Shown piece by piece: positions 8,027 to 16,096 of a stretch of 33,376 nucleotides of DNA (positions within the stretch are counted from its first letter, which is position 1; each line of letters starts with the position of its first letter). This DNA comes from Woeseiaceae bacterium. Its GTDB lineage: Bacteria; Pseudomonadota; Gammaproteobacteria; Steroidobacterales; Woeseiaceae. The stretch lies in NCBI GenBank assembly GCA_022866645.1, contig JALHUQ010000155.1:1-33376 (forward strand), written 5' to 3'. The notes under the pieces are model-generated. The model saw only the letters and a program-made list of their open reading frames with translations. It had not been told where the DNA came from and made no database searches. A program made the position numbers and the translations under genes.

Positions 8027-8866
8027 ATGAGCAAAAAATTTGAAAACATCGCCATCGTCTGCAAACAAGACGACCCACGGGTCATCGACCCCCTGCAAGA
8101 CCTCTGCGATCATTTGACCAAAAGCGGGGTGCGCCTGCTTCCCTCTGACGATATTGAAAACGCGGACCTTATTGTCGCGATCGGAGGAGACGGTACTATG
8201 CTGCATGCGAGCCGGATTGCCCGGGAATCCGGCACCCCGATTCTTGGCGTCAATCATGGGCGACTGGGCTTTCTGGCCGACATTACGCCCGATGAAATGA
8301 TTGCGAGTCTTGATCATGTTCTGCAAGGGAACTACTCGTCGGATTCACGGTTGCTGCTTGAGGTGAATTTGCGCCATAGCAACGGCGAAGAACTGACCGC
8401 CTTTGCGCTGAATGATGTTGTTTTGCAGCGTTTTGGGACCGGACGGATGGTCGATTTCGAGACGCGGGTCGAAGGCCGGTATGTCAACACGCACTCGGGC
8501 GACGGACTCATCGTTGCAACGCCCACCGGGTCGACAGCGTATTCGCTCAGTTGCGGTGGCCCGATCATTGAGCCGCAGCTGGATGCGGTCGTTATTGTGC
8601 CGGTTTGCCCACATACGCTGACTGACCGACCGATCGTTATTTCGGCGAGCCAGGCAATTGAGGTCACGCTTCTGGAGCGTGACGACACAAAAGCGGAAGT
8701 CACCGTTGACGGATTCTCCATCGGAGACATTGTTCCGACCGACAAATTGCGAATTTCCGCCGCAAAAAACCGCGTTACACTCCTCCACCCACCCGGTTAT
8801 GATTTCTATGAGATTTTGCGCTCCAAACTGTTTTGGGGCCGGGACAGCCGCAAACGAAATGCCTGA
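8027..8866 (+). CDS. nadK: NAD kinase
   Basis: NadK phosphorylates NAD to NADP in the cytosol. The 279-residue protein carries the family GGDGT motif at 53-57 (AIGGDGTMLHASR), VNHGRLGFLAD, the substrate segment FALNDVVLQR, and DGLIVATPTGSTAYSLSCGGP. Length is close to the usual 290. It starts with ATG at 8027, diverging from hrcA with a 58-base gap, and has only a weak ribosome-binding site. recN follows after 17 bases, so the two are likely transcribed together, a common pairing in this group. Confidence 0.96.
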   Translation: MSKKFENIAIVCKQDDPRVIDPLQDLCDHLTKSGVRLLPSDDIENADLIVAIGGDGTMLHASRIARESGTPILGVNHGRLGFLADITPDEMIASLDHVLQGNYSSDSRLLLEVNLRHSNGEELTAFALNDVVLQRFGTGRMVDFETRVEGRYVNTHSGDGLIVATPTGSTAYSLSCGGPIIEPQLDAVVIVPVCPHTLTDRPIVISASQAIEVTLLERDDTKAEVTVDGFSIGDIVPTDKLRISAAKNRVTLLHPPGYDFYEILRSKLFWGRDSRKRNA

Positions 8867-8883
8867 GAGTCTGGAAATCTGAC

Positions 8884-10581
8884 ATGTTGATGAACCTGCA
8901 AGTACGCGACTTTGCGATCGTCGAAAAAATCGATATCGAATTCGATCCAGGTATGACAGTGCTGACCGGAGAGACCGGCGCCGGAAAATCAATACTTGTT
9001 GACGCGCTGGGCCTGGTCCTGGGCGAACGCGGTAATGCACAACTGGTTCGCGATGGCGCGAAACGCGCGGAATTTGCCGCCGAGTTCGACATCTCAATGC
9101 TGGCGACAGCTTGCGCGTGGCTCAACGAGCATGCACTGGATCTGGACGGCGAATGTCTGTTGCGCCGTGTCATTAACGCGGACGGCCGGTCCCGGGCGTT
9201 TATCAATGGCAATTCAGTACCCGTTTCGCAGCTTAAGAATCTGGGCGAGTTGCTGCTGGATATTCACGGCCAACAGTTTCATCAGTCGCTGGGGCGACGG
9301 TCTGTACAGCGCGATTTGCTGGATCATTACGGCGGACTGCTGGAGCTACGGGCCGAAACTGCCACGCGATTTTCAGTGTGGACCGCAGTAGCCGAAAGGC
9401 TGGCACAACTGCTCGATGCGGACTCCGACCGGGCGTCGAGGATCGATCTGCTAACGTTTCAACTGCAAGAACTTGAATCATTAGGGGCAACTGAAGGTGA
9501 GTCAGATGCACTCAACGCCGAACGCCAGATACTGCAGAATAGCGGCCGCCTCGCGGCCGGCGTTGCGGCGGCTCTGGACGCACTAATGGACAGCGAGTCG
9601 AGCAATGCCAACGGTTTGATTGCCGAAGCGACTCGATCACTCAACGCTCTCTCTGCATTCGATCCGTCGCTCCAACCACTGATAGAAATGCTGGATACCG
9701 CAAGCATACAAATCTCCGAAACTTCCGAGACCTTGCGACGCTACGGCGATGATATTGATATGGACCCGCAGCGCCGCGACTGGATTGAAGAGCGCCTGGA
9801 CGCGCTGCGAGCGTGCGCTCGCAAGCATCGCGTGACGCCGAACGAATTGCCTGCATTGCAGCAAAGATTGCAGACGGAATTCGATGACATGACCCACTCG
9901 GCCGAGCGCGGCCGAGAACTGGAAGCGCAGTCCGCCTCCCTAAGAAAAGATTTTCTGGCAAAAGCGAGCGCCCTGTCCGTGGCCCGCACAAAGGCCGCGA
10001 CGGTGTTCTCGGCTGCGGTCACAGACGCCATGTCGGGTCTCGGCATGCCCGGCGGAACTTTCGAAGTCGCTATTTCCAGGCGCGATGAAGCCTCCGCCAG
10101 ACCGTGGGGAATTGATGAGATCGAGTTCCTGATCAGTGCAAACCCGGGCCAAAAGCCGCAGGCGTTGGCCAAAATCGCCTCCGGTGGCGAACTCTCTCGC
10201 ATGAGTCTCGCGATTCAGGTGATCGCGAGCGACGGCAGCAGCATCCCGACTATGGTTTTCGATGAGGTCGACAGCGGCGTCGGTGGTGGCGTGGCCGAGA
10301 TGGTGGGCCGGCGTCTGCAGGAAATTGGCGAAAATCGACAGGTTCTGTGCGTGACGCATCTTCCACAGGTCGCAAGCCTGGCGGACCATCACTTCAGAAT
10401 TAGCAAAGTCAGCGACGGCAAATCGACCCGGACTGGCCTGCAGGTGCTGGGTAAGGATGAGCGAATTGAAGAAATAGCCCGAATGCTGGGCGGAGTCGAG
10501 ATCACGCGTAAGACGCTGGCCCATGCCGAGGAGATGCTGGCAGGCGCACGCCAAAAATTCCTCGAGTCAACTGCAGTGTAG
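8884..10581 (+). CDS. recN: DNA repair protein RecN
   Basis: RecN is an SMC-like ATPase that helps join ends during double-strand break repair. I take ATG 8884 (565 residues) with GGA upstream; an earlier ATG at 8833 would overlap nadK and add a tail without family character. The Walker A loop GETGAGKS is at 29-36, followed by a long coiled-coil region, then the ABC signature ASGGELSRMS, Walker B TMVFDEVDSGVGG and the THLPQVASLADHH segment. The family average is about 555. In E. coli recN is SOS-controlled; I see no LexA box upstream of nadK-recN here. Confidence 0.96.
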   Translation: MLMNLQVRDFAIVEKIDIEFDPGMTVLTGETGAGKSILVDALGLVLGERGNAQLVRDGAKRAEFAAEFDISMLATACAWLNEHALDLDGECLLRRVINADGRSRAFINGNSVPVSQLKNLGELLLDIHGQQFHQSLGRRSVQRDLLDHYGGLLELRAETATRFSVWTAVAERLAQLLDADSDRASRIDLLTFQLQELESLGATEGESDALNAERQILQNSGRLAAGVAAALDALMDSESSNANGLIAEATRSLNALSAFDPSLQPLIEMLDTASIQISETSETLRRYGDDIDMDPQRRDWIEERLDALRACARKHRVTPNELPALQQRLQTEFDDMTHSAERGRELEAQSASLRKDFLAKASALSVARTKAATVFSAAVTDAMSGLGMPGGTFEVAISRRDEASARPWGIDEIEFLISANPGQKPQALAKIASGGELSRMSLAIQVIASDGSSIPTMVFDEVDSGVGGGVAEMVGRRLQEIGENRQVLCVTHLPQVASLADHHFRISKVSDGKSTRTGLQVLGKDERIEEIARMLGGVEITRKTLAHAEEMLAGARQKFLESTAV

Positions 10582-10592
10582 GTAACGGTCGG

Positions 10593-11015
10593 CTAATCCG
10601 TTATTGGCGGCGCCTTTTTTTTCTTCACGTACAGCACCAGACTGTGATCCAGCAGCTCATATCCGTGTTTTTCCGCTATTTCGCGCTGAATTTGCTCAAT
10701 TTCCGTGCTGATAAATTCGACAACCTCGCCAGACTCCACCACGACCATGTGATCATGATGCTGACCATCGTCGAGCTCGAAAATTGAATGTCCGCCCTCG
10801 AAGTTGTGGCGCGTCACAAGACCCGCCGCTTCAAATTGAGTCAATACCCTGTAGACCGTCGCAAGGCCAATATCCTCGCCTTCCCGAAGCAAATGCTTGT
10901 AGATATCCTCGGCGCTCATATGGCGCAATTTGGTATCCTCAAGAATCTCGAGTATTTTCAGCCGCGGCAAGGTGACCTTCAGGCCGGCCTGACGAAGTTC
11001 GTTTCTTTGCTGCAT
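10593..11015 (-). CDS. fur: Ferric uptake regulator Fur, cysteine-free type
   Basis: Fur is the Fe(II)-dependent dimeric repressor of iron uptake. ATG 11015 (140 residues) is chosen over 11057 because it has GAGAG upstream and starts MQQRNELRQAGLKVTLPR, as in Fur. The DNA-binding helix region MSAEDIYKHL and GLATVYRVLTQFEAAGLV is followed by the metal-binding HHDHMVVVESGEVVEF. The CxxC of E. coli Fur is absent and the protein has no cysteine at all, as in Pseudomonas Fur, so it lacks a cysteine zinc site. It ends tail to tail with recN (11-base gap) and diverges from bamE. Confidence 0.93.
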   Translation of the reverse strand: MQQRNELRQAGLKVTLPRLKILEILEDTKLRHMSAEDIYKHLLREGEDIGLATVYRVLTQFEAAGLVTRHNFEGGHSIFELDDGQHHDHMVVVESGEVVEFISTEIEQIQREIAEKHGYELLDHSLVLYVKKKKAPPITD

Positions 11016-11059
11016 GAATTTACTCTCACAGGTATGATGCGCGCCTATTATGACCAAGT

Positions 11060-11077
11060 GGCTGAATATTTTCAGCC
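11060..11077. promoter_or_regulatory. Inverted repeat in the fur-bamE divergent region
   Basis: GGCTGAA-tatt-TTCAGCC is a perfect 7-bp inverted repeat with a four-base centre, followed by a second small one, CTGAA-cg-TTCAG (11077-11088 region). It lies between the divergent starts of fur and bamE. It does not match a Fur box. It could be an operator or the 5' hairpin of either transcript. Confidence 0.35.
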
Positions 11078-11089
11078 TGAAACGTTCAG

Positions 11090-11428
11090 ATGATGATGAC
11101 TATGCGTAAGACAACTCTGCTATTCCTCACATTCTTCTGCCTCGCGCTCGCAAGCGGCTGCGTTTATCGGGCCAATATTTCGCAGGGAAACCTGATCAAG
11201 CAAGAGGATTTGGATCAGGTCACCATTGCGATGACGAAGAGTCAGGTCCGCTATTTGCTGGGTACGCCGATGATCGATGATCCCTTCAAGCGCAATCGTT
11301 GGGACTATGTCTACTACGTAACCATTGGCCGCGACCCGGCCGTCCAAAAACGTTGGGTGTCTATCTTTTTCGAAGACGAAAAAGTCAGCGAGATTCGTCT
11401 GGATCAGGAATTGGCCCCGGAGCTTTAG
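11090..11428 (+). CDS. bamE: Outer membrane protein assembly factor BamE (SmpA/OmlA)
   Basis: BamE is a small outer-membrane lipoprotein of the BAM complex, which folds beta-barrel proteins into the outer membrane. The 112-residue protein has a lipoprotein signal ending in LASGC, then the conserved SQGNLIKQEDLDQV, MTKSQVRYLLGTPMI and RWDYVYYV of the SmpA/OmlA domain. Four possible ATGs cluster at 11090-11102; the one at 11102 gives MRKTTLL, an equally good signal peptide. It lies divergent to fur, a linkage seen in Pseudomonas (fur-omlA). Its stop codon overlaps that of rnfH on the other strand. Confidence 0.95.
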   Translation: MMMTMRKTTLLFLTFFCLALASGCVYRANISQGNLIKQEDLDQVTIAMTKSQVRYLLGTPMIDDPFKRNRWDYVYYVTIGRDPAVQKRWVSIFFEDEKVSEIRLDQELAPEL

Positions 11429-11730
11429 CCAGGCTCGGCGTTGCCCATAGTGCGGCCGGAGAGCGCCAGTCGGCGGCGAGCTTCTCGGGGATCGAGTTTG
11501 AGCGGCCTGTAAATCTCGATTCGGTCACCTGCCTTGACTGCCCGGTCCCGATCTACTTCGTAGCCCCAGATTCCGACCGCCATCGTGTCGAGTCTGTAGT
11601 CAGGAAAAGTTTTCTGAACACCGCTCAGTGCTATGACATCGGCAACCGTCGCACCGGACTCGACAATCAGAATTTGCAACAGCTGCTTTTCCGGCACTGC
11701 GAATACGATTTCTACTTCGACCTCAGGCAC
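11425..11730 (-). CDS. rnfH: RnfH-family ubiquitin-like protein (RatB/YfjF)
   Basis: A 101-residue member of the RnfH family, small beta-grasp proteins of unclear biochemical role that are encoded next to ratA and smpB. Diagnostic segments are VEIVFAVPEKQLLQ, GATVADVIALSG, VGIWGYEV and GDRIEIYRPLKLDPREARR. It starts 8 bases after the ratA stop, so ratA-rnfH form one unit. The old name RatB (antitoxin) comes from the E. coli neighbourhood; antitoxin activity is doubtful. Confidence 0.9.
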   Translation of the reverse strand: MPEVEVEIVFAVPEKQLLQILIVESGATVADVIALSGVQKTFPDYRLDTMAVGIWGYEVDRDRAVKAGDRIEIYRPLKLDPREARRRLALSGRTMGNAEPG

Positions 11731-11738
11731 AGACTGAG

Positions 11739-12170
11739 CTAGCCGTAAATCGCATGCGCGCGATGAGTAAATGAGCCGATCAAGGAATTACAGGTCTCTT
11801 CGAAGTAGCGCCCGAACAGGGCATCCGTCACTCGATTTTCAAACTCAAACTCCATCTCCAGAGACACCTTGCTGCCGTCGTCACCCAGCTGCTCGAAACG
11901 CCAGCTGCCGGCGAGATGTGCAAATGGACCTCCAACCAGCGCTATGCCCATCGCTATGCCTGGCTGCAAAGTATTTCGCGTTCGAAACGTTTTCTTAATA
12001 CCGCTGCGCTTCATTTCGAGCGATGCCTCGATGGTTTCGTAGTCTTTTGAATGCAAAGTCGAACCCGTGCACCAGGGAAGAAATTCCGGATAGGCAAGCA
12101 CATCTTCAACCAATGCATACATCTGCCCGGCTGAATAAGGAACTAACGCGCTGCGGGTAACTTTTCGCAC
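11739..12170 (-). CDS. ratA: RatA / COQ10-type START-domain protein
   Basis: A START/polyketide-cyclase-fold protein of the RatA family. E. coli RatA was reported to block 70S ribosome association, while the homologous COQ10 binds ubiquinone, so the true role may be in quinone trafficking. I start at GTG 12170 (143 residues) because the product then begins VRKVTRSALVPYSAGQMY, in line with the family; a longer open frame from 12320 would run into the upstream transporter gene. VEDVLAYPEFLPWCTGS and LAGSWRFEQLGDDGSKV are conserved. GGGAG precedes the start at short spacing. It follows the transporter by 10 bases. Confidence 0.88.
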   Translation of the reverse strand: MRKVTRSALVPYSAGQMYALVEDVLAYPEFLPWCTGSTLHSKDYETIEASLEMKRSGIKKTFRTRNTLQPGIAMGIALVGGPFAHLAGSWRFEQLGDDGSKVSLEMEFEFENRVTDALFGRYFEETCNSLIGSFTHRAHAIYG

Positions 12171-12180
12171 AAAGCTCCCG

Positions 12181-13551
12181 TCAAGTGACGGCGTTGATGA
12201 GCACGAACAAAATTCCAATGGGCGCAATGAATCTGGCCAGAATGCGCCAGGCTGAATAAAGGGAGCCGGATCCGCCCAGCTCATCCGATGTCGAATTTCG
12301 ACACATGACCCAGCCGGCAAATATCGTTATCAACAAGCCACCGAGCGGCAACATTATGTTGCTCGTCAGATAGTCGACGTTGTCAAAAAATGTCCCGGCC
12401 AGGAATTTCGTATCCTTCAGCACATTGAACGATAGCGCGGAACCCAGTCCGATAAACCAAATCAGGCCACCGACAATGATCGTCGCCTGCGCACGAGTGC
12501 GGTGATATTGCTCGACTATGAACGCTACGCCAGGCTCCATAAGACCGATAGCGGACGTCCATGCCGCAAAAGCCAGCAGCACAAAGAATATCGTCGAAAA
12601 GAACACGCCACCCGGCATCTGGCCGAACGCTAATGGCAATGTCTGGAATACGAGCCCGGGGCCTTCAGCCGGGTCGAGACCGTTTGCAAACACCAGCGGG
12701 AAAATTGCAAGCCCTGCCAAGATTGCGATCGATGTGTCCGCCGTGACGACCGCAGCAGCCGATCCGGTAATTGAAGTCTCCTCAGGCAAATAGGCGCCGT
12801 AGGCCATGATCGCGCCCATGCCAATGCTCAAGGTAAAAAACGCCTGACCGAGCGCCGCGAGCACACCACCCCAGCCGAGTTTGTCGAAATCTGCCGTGAA
12901 CATGAATGCCACGCCCTGCGAGAAAAAGCCGGTTGAAATCGAGTAACCGAGCAAAACAAGCATGAGAATGAGTAAAGCCGGAACCATGAAGCGGACGGCT
13001 TGCTCGAGGCCACGTTCGACGCCACGCGCGACGACGAACACGCACAATGACATGAAAATCGTGTGCCAAAAGACCACTGTCTTCCAGTCGCCAACAAACT
13101 CTCCGAAGTGTGCAGCGACGGCCGTTGCTGAAGCGCCTGCGAATGAACTCGAGGCACTCTTACCAATATAGGCGAGAGTCCAGCCTGCGATCATGCTGTA
13201 GTAAGAAAGAATAAGAATGCCCGCGAGCACGCCCATAGCACCAACCACGCGCCAATGAACAGAGCTGCCCTCTTCTCTACCCAACAACTCCATCGTAGCA
13301 ACCGGATTTCGGCGACCTCTGCGTCCGATTAGAATTTCCGACATCATCACCGGCATACCGATCACAACGACGCAAACAAGATAGACGAGTACAAAAGCAC
13401 CGCCACCGTTTTGCCCGGCCATGTAGGGGAATTTCCAGATGTTACCCAAGCCGACAGCCGATCCTGTGACAGCAAGAATAAAAGCCATTCTTGATGACCA
13501 GTGGCCGTGAAGTGAGGTGCGCTTTTCGTCGCCCGCCAGATTACTTAGCAT
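12181..13551 (-). CDS. Sodium-dependent transporter, NSS/SNF family
   Basis: A polytopic inner-membrane symporter of the neurotransmitter:sodium symporter family, probably importing an amino acid or related amine with Na+. The 456-residue protein opens with AVTGSAVGLGNIWKFPYMAGQNGGGAF, here seen as the broken first helix typical of LeuT-like proteins, then MPVMMSEILIGRRGR. I count about eleven to twelve hydrophobic segments. Substrate cannot be read from sequence. It diverges from smpB and shares its direction with ratA and rnfH, 10 bases upstream of ratA, so it may be in the same transcript. Confidence 0.92.
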   Translation of the reverse strand: MLSNLAGDEKRTSLHGHWSSRMAFILAVTGSAVGLGNIWKFPYMAGQNGGGAFVLVYLVCVVVIGMPVMMSEILIGRRGRRNPVATMELLGREEGSSVHWRVVGAMGVLAGILILSYYSMIAGWTLAYIGKSASSSFAGASATAVAAHFGEFVGDWKTVVFWHTIFMSLCVFVVARGVERGLEQAVRFMVPALLILMLVLLGYSISTGFFSQGVAFMFTADFDKLGWGGVLAALGQAFFTLSIGMGAIMAYGAYLPEETSITGSAAAVVTADTSIAILAGLAIFPLVFANGLDPAEGPGLVFQTLPLAFGQMPGGVFFSTIFFVLLAFAAWTSAIGLMEPGVAFIVEQYHRTRAQATIIVGGLIWFIGLGSALSFNVLKDTKFLAGTFFDNVDYLTSNIMLPLGGLLITIFAGWVMCRNSTSDELGGSGSLYSAWRILARFIAPIGILFVLINAVT

Positions 13552-13623
13552 TATTATTATCTCTAATCGGCATTGAGTGCAGGATTCTTATACAAATTCC
13601 GGTGCCTGACAACGCTTAGGCCG

Positions 13624-13629
13624 TATAAT
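13624..13629 (+). promoter_or_regulatory. smpB: -10 element of the smpB promoter
   Basis: A perfect TATAAT lies 34 bases upstream of the smpB ATG in the 112-base divergent gap. No good -35 is found at 16-18 bases; CTGACA is only 12 bases upstream. Confidence 0.45.
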
Positions 13630-13663
13630 CCGCACGCGCCCGATCGCGCCTTAAGAAAAATCC

Positions 13664-14137
13664 ATGAACAATCAGAAGAAAAAAAAGCCGTCCGGAAACC
13701 TGATCGCCGTTAACCGCAAGGCGCGTCACGACTATTTCATCGAGGACACTCACGAGGCTGGCCTGGTCCTGGAGGGCTGGGAGGTTAAGTGCATCCGTGC
13801 GGGCCGTGCGCAAATAACAGAAGGTTACGTAACGCTCCATAAGGGCGAAGCCTTCCTGGTCGGTGCGCATTTTTCGCCGCTCACGAGCACGTCGACGCAC
13901 ATCAAAGCTAACCCGACCCGATCGCGCAAGTTGCTCTTCAATCGGCATGAGCTGGATCGCCTGACTGGCGCCGTCGAGCGCAAAGGTTACGCCCTGATCC
14001 CGCTAAATCTGCACTGGCACAAAGGTCGGGCAAAACTGGACGTCGGATTGGGGAAAGGCAAAAAACAACACGATAAACGTGCGGACCAGAAAGATCAGGA
14101 CTGGCAACGACAAAAAGAACGAATCCTGAAGAAATAG
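13664..14137 (+). CDS. smpB: SsrA-binding protein SmpB
   Basis: SmpB binds the tRNA-like part of tmRNA and brings it to stalled ribosomes for trans-translation. The 157-residue protein has a basic start (MNNQKKKKPSG), IAVNRKARHDYFIEDT, EAGLVLEGWEVKCIRAGR, KLDVGLGKGKKQHDKR and the basic C-terminal tail QRQKERILKK that enters the mRNA channel. It is directly upstream of its partner RNA gene ssrA, 80 bases away, as in many gammaproteobacteria. Confidence 0.97.
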   Translation: MNNQKKKKPSGNLIAVNRKARHDYFIEDTHEAGLVLEGWEVKCIRAGRAQITEGYVTLHKGEAFLVGAHFSPLTSTSTHIKANPTRSRKLLFNRHELDRLTGAVERKGYALIPLNLHWHKGRAKLDVGLGKGKKQHDKRADQKDQDWQRQKERILKK

Positions 14138-14179
14138 GCCCTGGCGAAGCCAAACAGGTCCGAATAGTGATAATCACAC

Positions 14180-14207
14180 TTGTAATTGCTTATTCGGCCA
14201 CTACACT
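14180..14207 (+). promoter_or_regulatory. ssrA: Promoter of ssrA
   Basis: TTGTAA (14180-14185) and TACACT (14202-14207) are separated by 16 bases and lie 10 bases upstream of the mature tmRNA 5' end, the expected position for the ssrA promoter. Confidence 0.55.
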
Positions 14208-14217
14208 AGTCCGACAC

Positions 14218-14579
14218 GGGGGTGACATGGCTTCGACGTGGGTCGCGAAACTCCGAGTGCATGCCGAGGGACAGGTGACCTCGTAAATCCAGCTGTAAAA
14301 CTTATAGTTGCCAACGAAGACAACTACGCTTTAGCTGCTTAAAAACCAGTTTGAAGCCTTCTGCCCGGTACGTGCCTATGCGTCCGGATCCCAGGAGTCA
14401 CCTACATAGGACCGCGGCGCGGGCGTGTTCAGGGTCCAAACCGTTAAATCCTTACTGAGCTGGCTGTGAGTTTTCCCTGCCCGTCGGGTAGCTCGCAGTG
14501 AGATTAAAGACGGAATAAGCATGTAGAGCTCGTAGCGTAGGTCTTGCGGACGTGGGTTCGATTCCCACCACCTCCACCA
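14218..14579 (+). ncRNA. ssrA: Transfer-messenger RNA (tmRNA)
   Basis: tmRNA rescues stalled ribosomes by acting as tRNA-Ala and then as mRNA for a degradation tag. The gene is 362 bases, one-piece. The 5' end GGGGGTGACATGGCTTCGAC and the 3' end TTCGATTCCCACCACCTCC followed by ACCA are classic; the first seven bases pair with the last seven before ACCA (one G-U pair) to form the acceptor stem. CCA is encoded. The tag frame is at 14310-14342. It follows smpB and ends in a strong terminator. Confidence 0.97.
14310..14342 (+). other. ssrA: tmRNA tag-peptide reading frame
   Basis: The codons GCC AAC GAA GAC AAC TAC then GCT TTA GCT GCT and TAA encode ANEDNYALAA, the proteolysis tag. E. coli has ANDENYALAA; the swapped D/E pair is a normal variant and the ALAA end recognised by ClpXP is kept. 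Confidence 0.93.
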
Positions 14580-14583
14580 ATAT

Positions 14584-14619
14584 GCCCCTAAGTTCAAGGA
14601 CTTAGGGGCTTTCTTGTTG
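14584..14619 (+). terminator. Intrinsic terminator of ssrA
   Basis: A perfect 10-bp stem (14584-14593 with 14600-14609, six-base loop) is followed by TTTCTTGTTG. It lies five bases after the encoded CCA of tmRNA. Confidence 0.88.
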
Positions 14620-14631
14620 TCTACCCAACGC

Positions 14632-14658
14632 AAAAAAAGGGCCTCACGAGGAGGCCCT
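14632..14658 (-). terminator. Intrinsic terminator of the csgG-like operon
   Basis: An 8-bp perfect stem (14638-14645 with 14651-14658, five-base loop) is followed on the minus strand by an uninterrupted run of seven Ts (14638-14632). It lies 34 bases beyond the stop of the last gene of the lipoprotein operon and is placed back to back with the ssrA terminator. Confidence 0.88.
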
Positions 14659-14691
14659 GTCTCACGTTGAAATATGATTTGCGCAATTGCC

Positions 14692-15366
14692 CTATTCTGC
14701 GAGTGCCTTATCTTTCAAAGCAACAACCACCGATTTCTCCTCTCCGTCTGTCCCCGACCGCGGATGGTAGCCTCCAAATGGCATTGCCAGGAAAGCCTGA
14801 GCATGGACCTGAGCGGCTACCGGCAGATAGTCAGTTGTGGCAGTCTTGATCGCCGTGGCGATAATACCGGCGAGTATATTCCCTGACCCTCCACCCGTAT
14901 CAACGACGACGGTCTGGTCGTACGACCACAAAATGTCGTTCGTCTCAGTCCCGATCAAAACGTAAGAGATGCCGACTGTCACGTTCCCCGCTATGACCGC
15001 ATAATTCTTGTCCCAGCTCGTGATCGTCATAAACAGTACTGAATCGGCACCGAAGTTTTTCTTGAACATTTGCGTCGGAAGCCCTTTTATCTGAGATCCC
15101 TCGATAATTCCTTCACGTTGAAAAATATCAGCAACAATCGGCATAGGCATCACGTAGTAGCCAAGATTCGAAAGCGGTTGGCTAATGGTTGCGTTCAGTA
15201 GATCTCCCGCATTTGCTGCCGTCGACTCATTTATGGCTGGCACGACGAGCATTGAAACCGGCTTTTGATCTCCGTACATGAGTGGGTAGGCGCCACGCTT
15301 GGTGGTCGTTTGAGCGCAACCGGATAGCACTGCCAATACGAGCAATATTATTATGGATCTGGTCAT
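14692..15366 (-). CDS. DUF799 / GNA1162-type lipoprotein
   Basis: A 224-residue lipoprotein with a signal peptide and lipobox VLSGC (C17). The body (YPLMYGDQKPVSMLVVPAIN, then NLGYYVMPMPIVADIF, FGADSVLFMTITSWDKNY, GNVTVGISYVLIGTETNDILW) matches the DUF799 family, whose neisserial member GNA1162 has a TolB N-terminal-like fold. It is the last gene of a four-gene operon behind a CsgG-family gene, five bases after the DUF4810 gene, with GGGAG before its ATG. The operon suggests an outer-membrane assembly or secretion role, unproven. No odd features. Confidence 0.85.
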   Translation of the reverse strand: MTRSIIILLVLAVLSGCAQTTTKRGAYPLMYGDQKPVSMLVVPAINESTAANAGDLLNATISQPLSNLGYYVMPMPIVADIFQREGIIEGSQIKGLPTQMFKKNFGADSVLFMTITSWDKNYAVIAGNVTVGISYVLIGTETNDILWSYDQTVVVDTGGGSGNILAGIIATAIKTATTDYLPVAAQVHAQAFLAMPFGGYHPRSGTDGEEKSVVVALKDKALAE

Positions 15367-15371
15367 GATGC

Positions 15372-15731
15372 TTAGCTCCCTTGCTCGTTAGTCGCTGCCA
15401 ATCTTTCCAGAAATATTCGTGATTCCGGATACAACTTCATCTCGGCCTCATAATGTCCCAGGGCGATACTCTCGTTTCCTCGACGAGAGGCTATGTAGCC
15501 TAACTCCGCATGAACACCGGGCGGCACTTTCAGGTCACGTTCTTTGGATTCTTCGACAATGCTCTCGAGTTCGGCCACGTGTTTGTCCAGATTTTGATCG
15601 GACGGGTCCTTTGTGTAGTCATATAAAGTGTTCGCGTACTTTCCCCAATAATATCCAGCTTCCGTCACCGTCGCCGCACAGCCGCTGAGTAGAAGCAAAG
15701 CAACTACAAGCGCACCTAGTAACGTCTTCAT
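15372..15731 (-). CDS. DUF4810-family lipoprotein
   Basis: A 119-residue lipoprotein with lipobox LLSGC (C18). The mature part begins TEAGYYWGKYANTLYDYTK, the hallmark of DUF4810, and ends in a tetratricopeptide-like helix pair (GVHAELGYIASRRGNESIALGHYEAE). Its ATG shares one base with the stop of the upstream gene (TAATG), so translation is coupled, with GAGG upstream. DUF4810 genes are commonly found between CsgG-like and DUF799 genes. Function unknown; a periplasmic adaptor on the outer membrane is an inference from family context. Confidence 0.83.
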   Translation of the reverse strand: MKTLLGALVVALLLLSGCAATVTEAGYYWGKYANTLYDYTKDPSDQNLDKHVAELESIVEESKERDLKVPPGVHAELGYIASRRGNESIALGHYEAEMKLYPESRIFLERLAATNEQGS

Positions 15732-16087
15732 TATCTAATCCTCACTTCGCGAGTTTGCCCATTAGTGAAATGGAGTTCTTTATCCAAAATAATGGAGCCG
15801 TTCTTCGTAACTGTGAGCCGTTGCAGGCCACTCTCAACTTTTATCGTTATTGTTTCGAGGTTCTGATTTTCACTATCGGCAGCACCTGCTATCCCCATGG
15901 TAAATTTAGTCAGGTCTTCCTCTCCAATTGCACGCGAAAACCCCGGCGTTACTGATACTGTCAATCCGACCAAAGTCTCACCGCGAATTATCAGTGTCGT
16001 GTCCTCGTCGATGCCCGATGCTCGTTCCTGATGCGCGCCACATCCGACCAAAATGGCAGCAAGTACAAATACGAAAAAATTTCTCAT
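15731..16087 (-). CDS. Small lipoprotein of the CsgG-like operon
   Basis: I do not recognise this 118-residue protein. ATG 16087 is preferred over GTG 16096 because AGGTG lies six bases before it and the product starts MRNFFVFVLAAILVGC, a good lipoprotein signal with C16. The mature part looks all-beta: TTLIIRGETLVGLTVSVTPG and a C-terminal VTKNGSIILDKELHF segment with alternating hydrophobic residues. It sits between the CsgG-like gene and the DUF4810 gene with stop/start contact on both sides, so it is probably a dedicated component of that system. Its presence is an addition to the usual three-gene CsgG-DUF4810-DUF799 set. Confidence 0.8.
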   Translation of the reverse strand: MRNFFVFVLAAILVGCGAHQERASGIDEDTTLIIRGETLVGLTVSVTPGFSRAIGEEDLTKFTMGIAGAADSENQNLETITIKVESGLQRLTVTKNGSIILDKELHFTNGQTREVRIR

Positions 16088-16096
16088 CGCGGTCAC

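Noticed and set aside
10583..10622. Terminator after recN (TAACGG/CCGTTA followed by eight Ts)
   Set aside because: The six-pair stem is 11 bases from the T run, and the T run encodes the lysine-rich tail of fur on the other strand.
12171..12320. N-terminal extension of ratA to 12320
   Set aside because: It would overlap the transporter gene by about 140 bases and adds residues unlike the RatA family; GTG 12170 fits the family start.
14376..14633. 85-codon minus-strand frame across ssrA
   Set aside because: Classic spurious frame across a structural RNA gene (contains the WWRWWESNPRPQ artefact).
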